Origin: an uncultured Brachyspira sp.
Lineage (GTDB): Bacteria > Spirochaetota > Brachyspiria > Brachyspirales > Brachyspiraceae
DNA length: 9,725 nt
Reading direction: 5' to 3'
Assembly: GCA_934725655.1 (NCBI GenBank)
Contig: CAKVCJ010000052.1
Location: 1-9,725, forward strand
Both the position numbers and the translations under genes were made by a program. Shown one piece after another: positions 6,280-9,725 of this stretch. The notes below the pieces were generated by a model, which saw nothing but the letters and a program-made list of their open reading frames with translations, searched no databases and was not told where the DNA came from. Positions within the stretch are counted from its first letter, which is position 1. The number at the start of each line of letters is the position of its first letter.

Positions 6280-7788
6280 ATGAATCAAAATAAAAAATCA
6301 TTTATGTTTTTTCTCAATCTTGGCCTTACATTTACTTTATTAGGAATAATAATATCATTTTTTATATTTTCTTATGAAAAGAATTCTAAAGACAGCGATT
6401 TTGTTGTGCATGCACAGGCTGCGCCGGAAAAGGCTGCTTTTAATGGTTCTTTAGATGGTGCTTTAGAGGTTGAGAGTGCTATTAGGGAAGTTGTTGATAA
6501 GAATATGCCTGCGGTTGTTAATATATCTACAGAAATTGAATCTGGACAAACTTATGAAGATAGATATGCTGATGAGTTTTTTAGATTTTTCTTTGGCGAT
6601 CAGATGCCTAGACAAAGAAGAAGCCAAAAATCTTTAGGAAGCGGTTTCATTGTTAATGACGAAGGATATGTTCTTTCTAATTACCATGTTGTTAAGGGTG
6701 CTACTAAGATTATGGTGCTTTTATATGGCGAAGATGAGGAATTGCCTGCTAAATTAATAGGTTATGATGAGGCTTATGATTTAGCTTTATTAAAAATAGA
6801 ATCTGACAGGGTATTTCCTTATGTAGCTTTAGGCGACAGTGATGCTATTGAACCTGGCGAGTTTGCTATTGCTATTGGTAACCCTTATGGTTTAAACAAT
6901 ACTGTTACTTTTGGTATAGTTAGTGCTAAGGGTAGAAGTGATGTTGGTGCTAATAGGTATCAGAGATATATTCAAACTGATGTTGCTATAAACCCTGGTA
7001 ATTCAGGAGGCCCTTTATTTAATATACATGGACAGGTTATTGGTATTAATACTTTAATATATTCTACTTCTGGCGGAAGCATTGGCATAGGTTTTGCTAC
7101 TCCTATTAACATTGCTACTTCTGTGATGAAAGATTTAAAAGAGAATGGAAAAGTTACTAGGGGTTATTTAGGAATATATTTACAAGATATTGATGAGAAT
7201 CTTTCTCGAGGATTAAATATTAAACAAAACTCTGGGGTTTATGTAAGTGAGGTTATACCTAATTCTCCTGCTTCTAAGGGCGGTTTACAAGACGGCGATA
7301 TTATTATAGAGTTTGACGGCGAGAGAATGACTAAGAGTGTTGATTTATTTAATAAAGTTGCCACTACTAAAGTTGGAAGTAAAGTTGAAGTTAAATATTT
7401 AAGAAACGGCAAAGAAAAAATTACAAGAATTACAATAGAAGCCAGAGAGGAAGATGAAGATGTTGTTCCTAGCTCTAATTCATCACAAAGCTCAAGAGAT
7501 GCTAATGCTTGGATGGGTTTAGATGTTTCTGATGTTACTCCGGAGATATCTCAGAGACTTCAGATTAGAAGCAATGAGAGGGGAGTTGTTGTGGTAAATA
7601 TGACTCAAAACTCTAAGGCTTATACTGCTGGACTTAGACCTGGTGATGTAATTAAGGCTATTAATGGAATAACAATATCTAATATTGATGATTATAATAA
7701 GTTTGTTAAATCTTATGGTGAAGATAAGTCATTTACAATCACAATAAAACGTTCTCGAATGACTTATGTTATCATTATAGAAGAATAA
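6280..7788 (+). CDS. htrA: HtrA/DegP/DegQ-family serine protease with two PDZ domains
   Basis: This periplasmic quality-control protease degrades or refolds misfolded envelope proteins. The 502 residues show: a hydrophobic segment after a basic N-terminus (about 8-31), a linker, the trypsin-like domain (about 65-285) with the catalytic triad His136 (SNYHVV), Asp167 (AYDLALL) and Ser242 (NPGNSGGP), PDZ1 (about 294-388, GYLG...SGVYVSEV), a Ser/Asp/Glu-rich linker (389-409) and PDZ2 (about 411-500). All catalytic residues are present, so it should be active. The phenylalanine-rich stretch FFRFFFGD (100-107) corresponds to the LA loop region. The N-terminal helix has no convincing cleavage site right after it; an Ala-Gln-Ala at 45-47 is the only candidate. 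It may therefore be a membrane anchor, as in DegS-like or Gram-positive HtrA proteins. It follows the acyltransferase after 108 bases, has its own strong SD and ends at an intrinsic terminator. Confidence 0.95.
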   Translation: MNQNKKSFMFFLNLGLTFTLLGIIISFFIFSYEKNSKDSDFVVHAQAAPEKAAFNGSLDGALEVESAIREVVDKNMPAVVNISTEIESGQTYEDRYADEFFRFFFGDQMPRQRRSQKSLGSGFIVNDEGYVLSNYHVVKGATKIMVLLYGEDEELPAKLIGYDEAYDLALLKIESDRVFPYVALGDSDAIEPGEFAIAIGNPYGLNNTVTFGIVSAKGRSDVGANRYQRYIQTDVAINPGNSGGPLFNIHGQVIGINTLIYSTSGGSIGIGFATPINIATSVMKDLKENGKVTRGYLGIYLQDIDENLSRGLNIKQNSGVYVSEVIPNSPASKGGLQDGDIIIEFDGERMTKSVDLFNKVATTKVGSKVEVKYLRNGKEKITRITIEAREEDEDVVPSSNSSQSSRDANAWMGLDVSDVTPEISQRLQIRSNERGVVVVNMTQNSKAYTAGLRPGDVIKAINGITISNIDDYNKFVKSYGEDKSFTITIKRSRMTYVIIIEE

Positions 7789-7812
7789 AACTTATAAAAA
7801 TATTATTATTAG

Positions 7813-7851
7813 AGAGCTGGGATATTATTATTATTTCTCAGCTCTTTTTTT
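7813..7851 (+). terminator. Intrinsic terminator of htrA
   Basis: A 10-bp stem, AGAGCTGGGA (7813-7822) with TCTCAGCTCT (7836-7845), contains one G-U pair, has a 13-base A/T loop, and is followed at once by a run of T to 7851. It starts 25 bases after the htrA stop and is the only strong terminator in the window. The stem is G/C-rich against its surroundings. Confidence 0.9.
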
Positions 7852-7907
7852 ATTATTAATCATATTAATTAAAAAAAATTATAAGACATAATTGTTTGTA
7901 TAATAAT

Positions 7908-7935
7908 TTGACTTAATTTATTATTATAGTATGAT
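7908..7935 (+). promoter_or_regulatory. Probable promoter of truA (and aroF)
   Basis: TTGACT (7908-7913) and TATGAT (7930-7935) are separated by 16 bases; each hexamer differs from consensus at one base. Transcription would start near 7942, about 30 bases before the truA ATG. Its position between the htrA terminator and truA supports it. Confidence 0.55.
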
Positions 7936-7971
7936 TATTCAAATATAATTTTTACTAATATATAAATAATA

Positions 7972-8715
7972 ATGACAAATATAAAAATAACAATACAATA
8001 TGACGGTACAGATTTTTTTGGCTGGCAGATACAGCCTAATTTGAGAACGGTTCAGGGTGAAATTTACAAAGCGGTTCAAAAAATATATTCAAAAAAAAGT
8101 ACAATATATGGCTGCGGACGCACTGATGCGGGGGTGCATGCTTTGGGGCAGGTGGCCAATTTTAGAGTTGAAAAGATGCTTGTGCCTATAGAAAGAGTTA
8201 CTAGGGCTTTGAATTCCTCACTTCCTAAAGATATAAGAATAATTAATGCTGAAGTTGTAGATGACGGTTTTAATGCGAGAGCTTCTGCTACTTTTAGAGA
8301 ATATATATATGTAGTTCAAAACAGTGATATATCAATTCCTTTTTATGAGAGGTATTCTTGGTTTTATAGAAATAACATTATAAATGAAAAGCTTATAAAT
8401 GAATATGCTAAATATCTTATAGGGGAGCATAATTTTACATCTTTTTGCTCTACTGAAGATGAGAATGATTCTAAGTTTAGGTATATTGAGAGGGTGAGGG
8501 CTATAAGAAAAAAAGATACTATATATTTTATTATAAGGGGCAATGCTTTTTTGCATAATATGGTTCGTATTATAGTTGGTACATTGGTGGAAGGGCAAAG
8601 GAAGAATATGCCTATTAACTTTATAGAAGAGATACTAAAAAAAGAGGATAGAACGCTTGCTTTTGTAACTGCTCCTGCCCATGGGCTTTATTTTAGGAGG
8701 GCTTTTTTTAAATAG
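7972..8715 (+). CDS. truA: tRNA pseudouridine synthase A (TruA)
   Basis: This enzyme converts uridines 38-40 in the anticodon stem-loop of many tRNAs to pseudouridine. The 247 residues fit the family (about 245-270). Seen: the N-terminal YDGTDFFGWQIQP (10-22), the catalytic motif GCGRTDAGVHALGQVANF with nucleophile Asp52 (48-65), the LPKDIRI segment, the RASATFREYIYVV region and the C-terminal FLHNMVRIIVGTL motif. All are standard TruA signatures, so the enzyme should be functional. The ATG at 7972 matches the usual N-terminus, yet the 30-odd bases before it are A/T only and contain no purine-rich ribosome site, which is unusual next to the clear SD sequences of its neighbours. The gene has its own promoter after the htrA terminator and is followed 52 bases later by the DAHP synthase gene, probably on the same transcript. 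The minus-strand frame at 8332-8598 is a shadow. Confidence 0.96.
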   Translation: MTNIKITIQYDGTDFFGWQIQPNLRTVQGEIYKAVQKIYSKKSTIYGCGRTDAGVHALGQVANFRVEKMLVPIERVTRALNSSLPKDIRIINAEVVDDGFNARASATFREYIYVVQNSDISIPFYERYSWFYRNNIINEKLINEYAKYLIGEHNFTSFCSTEDENDSKFRYIERVRAIRKKDTIYFIIRGNAFLHNMVRIIVGTLVEGQRKNMPINFIEEILKKEDRTLAFVTAPAHGLYFRRAFFK

Positions 8716-8754
8716 AAAGTATATAATAATTTTATAATATATTATTTTTATTTA

Positions 8755-8760
8755 AGGAGA
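8755..8760 (+). promoter_or_regulatory. Ribosome binding site of the DAHP synthase gene
   Basis: AGGAGA, preceded by another A, lies 7 bases before the ATG at 8768. The 52-base gap in front also has two TATAAT hexamers (8722-8727, 8733-8738) without a fitting -35 box; no attenuator or leader peptide is visible. Confidence 0.75.
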
Positions 8761-8767
8761 TTTTATT

Positions 8768-9725
8768 ATGATAGTAGTAATGAAACCAAATGCCAAAGAA
8801 GAGTATATAGAAAGCATTATAGAAAGATTAAAAAATGCTGGGTTAGGAATACATAAAAGTGTTGGTGTAGATTATACAGTAATAGGGATGGTAGGAGATA
8901 CTTCTAAAATAGATAGGGAGTTAATAGCATCTTTACCAGGAGTATCAAAGGTATTAAAAGTACAAGAGCCATTTAAAAGAGCAAATAGGGTATTTAAAAA
9001 AGAAGATACTATAGTAGATGTAAGCGGGGTAAAAATAGGAGGAGAGAAACCTGTGATAATAGCAGGACCTTGTTCTGTAGAGAGTGAGGAGCAATTAATT
9101 AGTATAGCAAAAAGTGTAAAGGCTTCAGGAGCTTCAATGCTTAGGGGAGGCGCTTTCAAGCCAAGAACTTCCCCTTATGCATTCCAAGGCTTAGCACTTG
9201 ACGGGCTTAAAATATTAAAGCTTGCAAGAGAGGAGGTTGGCATACCTATTGTAAGCGAGATAGTATCTATTAGACATTTAGAAGATTTTGAAAATACTGT
9301 TGATATGATTCAAATAGGTGCAAGAAACATGCAGAACTTTGAGCTTTTAAAAGAGGTTGGTAAATTAAAAAAGCCAATACTTTTAAAAAGAGGCTTAGCT
9401 AATACTATAGAAGAATGGCTAATGAGTGCTGAGTATATACTTAATCAGGGCAATGATAATGTTGTATTATGTGAGAGAGGGGTGAGAACATTTGAAACTT
9501 ATACAAGAAACACTTTTGATGTATCAGCGATACCAGCAATAAAGCGTTTGAGCCATTTACCTGTGATAGGCGACCCTTCGCATGCAAGCGGCAAGTCTTG
9601 GATGGCACTTCCTCTCACTTTAGCAGCAATTTCTGCAGGTGCTGACGGTATGATTATAGAAGTGCATAATGACCCTGAGCATGCTTTATGTGATGGGGCT
9701 CAGTCTATAAAGCCTGATGTGTTTG
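8768..9725 (+). CDS. aroF: 3-deoxy-7-phosphoheptulonate (DAHP) synthase, type I-beta, C-terminus cut by window edge
   Basis: This enzyme catalyses the first step of the shikimate pathway, joining phosphoenolpyruvate and erythrose 4-phosphate; it is cytosolic and metal-dependent. The 319 residues present comprise an N-terminal ferredoxin/ACT-like regulatory domain (about 1-70) and most of the (beta/alpha)8 barrel. Seen: AGPCS with Cys102, KPRTSPYAFQG, SEIVS, LLKRGL, CERG, GDPSHASGK with His272, IEVH with Glu298 and DGAQS with Asp309. These four residues fall at the same numbers that I recall for the metal ligands of Thermotoga maritima DAHP synthase, so there are no indels relative to it. The N-terminal domain of that enzyme mediates feedback inhibition by aromatic amino acids, and the same is inferred here. 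About 20 residues are missing at the right edge. It starts 52 bases after truA with a good SD and probably shares its transcript. The minus-strand frame at 8872-9159 is a shadow. Confidence 0.96.
   Translation, partial: MIVVMKPNAKEEYIESIIERLKNAGLGIHKSVGVDYTVIGMVGDTSKIDRELIASLPGVSKVLKVQEPFKRANRVFKKEDTIVDVSGVKIGGEKPVIIAGPCSVESEEQLISIAKSVKASGASMLRGGAFKPRTSPYAFQGLALDGLKILKLAREEVGIPIVSEIVSIRHLEDFENTVDMIQIGARNMQNFELLKEVGKLKKPILLKRGLANTIEEWLMSAEYILNQGNDNVVLCERGVRTFETYTRNTFDVSAIPAIKRLSHLPVIGDPSHASGKSWMALPLTLAAISAGADGMIIEVHNDPEHALCDGAQSIKPDVF

Noticed and set aside
8332..8598. Minus-strand open frame of 88 codons
   Set aside because: It is antisense to the conserved C-terminal half of truA.
8700..8712. 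T run at the end of truA
   Set aside because: There is no hairpin in front of it, so it is not an intrinsic terminator; read-through into the DAHP synthase gene is more likely.
8872..9159. Minus-strand open frame of 95 codons
   Set aside because: It is antisense to the DAHP synthase gene, whose motifs are intact across the region.
1..9725. A novel defence, mobile or RNA-based system
   Set aside because: All substantial frames are accounted for by housekeeping or envelope genes; I saw no array of spaced repeats, tRNA-like fold, transposase, recombinase, riboswitch-like leader or attachment-site repeat.

Overview
The window is an ordinary stretch of chromosome from a very AT-rich, host-associated bacterium. 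A spirochaete of the genus Brachyspira is the best guess. The grounds are the strong A/T bias in codons and gaps, a trans-2-enoyl-CoA reductase that reads like the Treponema denticola enzyme, a spirochaete-style lipoprotein, and a large lineage-specific protein beside a lipid A-type acyltransferase. This is inference from protein style; no 16S or other marker gene is present.

Layout. Positions 1-1806 lie on the minus strand, read right to left: a single-unit TrkA/KtrA potassium-channel regulator (1120-1806), a 69-residue DUF2905-type membrane protein (851-1060), and the N-terminal 240 residues of FabV/TER enoyl reductase (1-722, running off the left edge). A 217-base divergent gap (1807-2023) holds a consensus sigma-70-type promoter for trkA built into a 12-bp tandem repeat, and an opposing promoter for the plus-strand genes. 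From 2024 to 6171 four tightly packed plus-strand genes form a probable envelope-related operon: an LPP20-like lipoprotein, a YdfG-like short-chain dehydrogenase, a 625-residue protein of unknown function, and an LpxL/HtrB-type acyltransferase with a TTG start. An HtrA/DegP-type protease with two PDZ domains (6280-7788) follows and ends at a clear intrinsic terminator (7813-7851). Then come truA (7972-8715), which has its own promoter but no visible Shine-Dalgarno sequence, and a type I-beta DAHP synthase (8768 to the right edge).

Together the genes cover envelope assembly and quality control (lipoprotein, acyltransferase, HtrA), potassium homeostasis, acyl-chain reduction, tRNA modification and the first step of aromatic amino acid synthesis. 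I found no mobile element, CRISPR array, rRNA, tRNA, toxin-antitoxin pair or defence system, and nothing I would call a new biological system. The most interesting items are the repeat-embedded trkA promoter, the unrecognised 625-residue protein translationally close to the acyltransferase, and the SD-less truA start. No gap between genes exceeds 300 bases.
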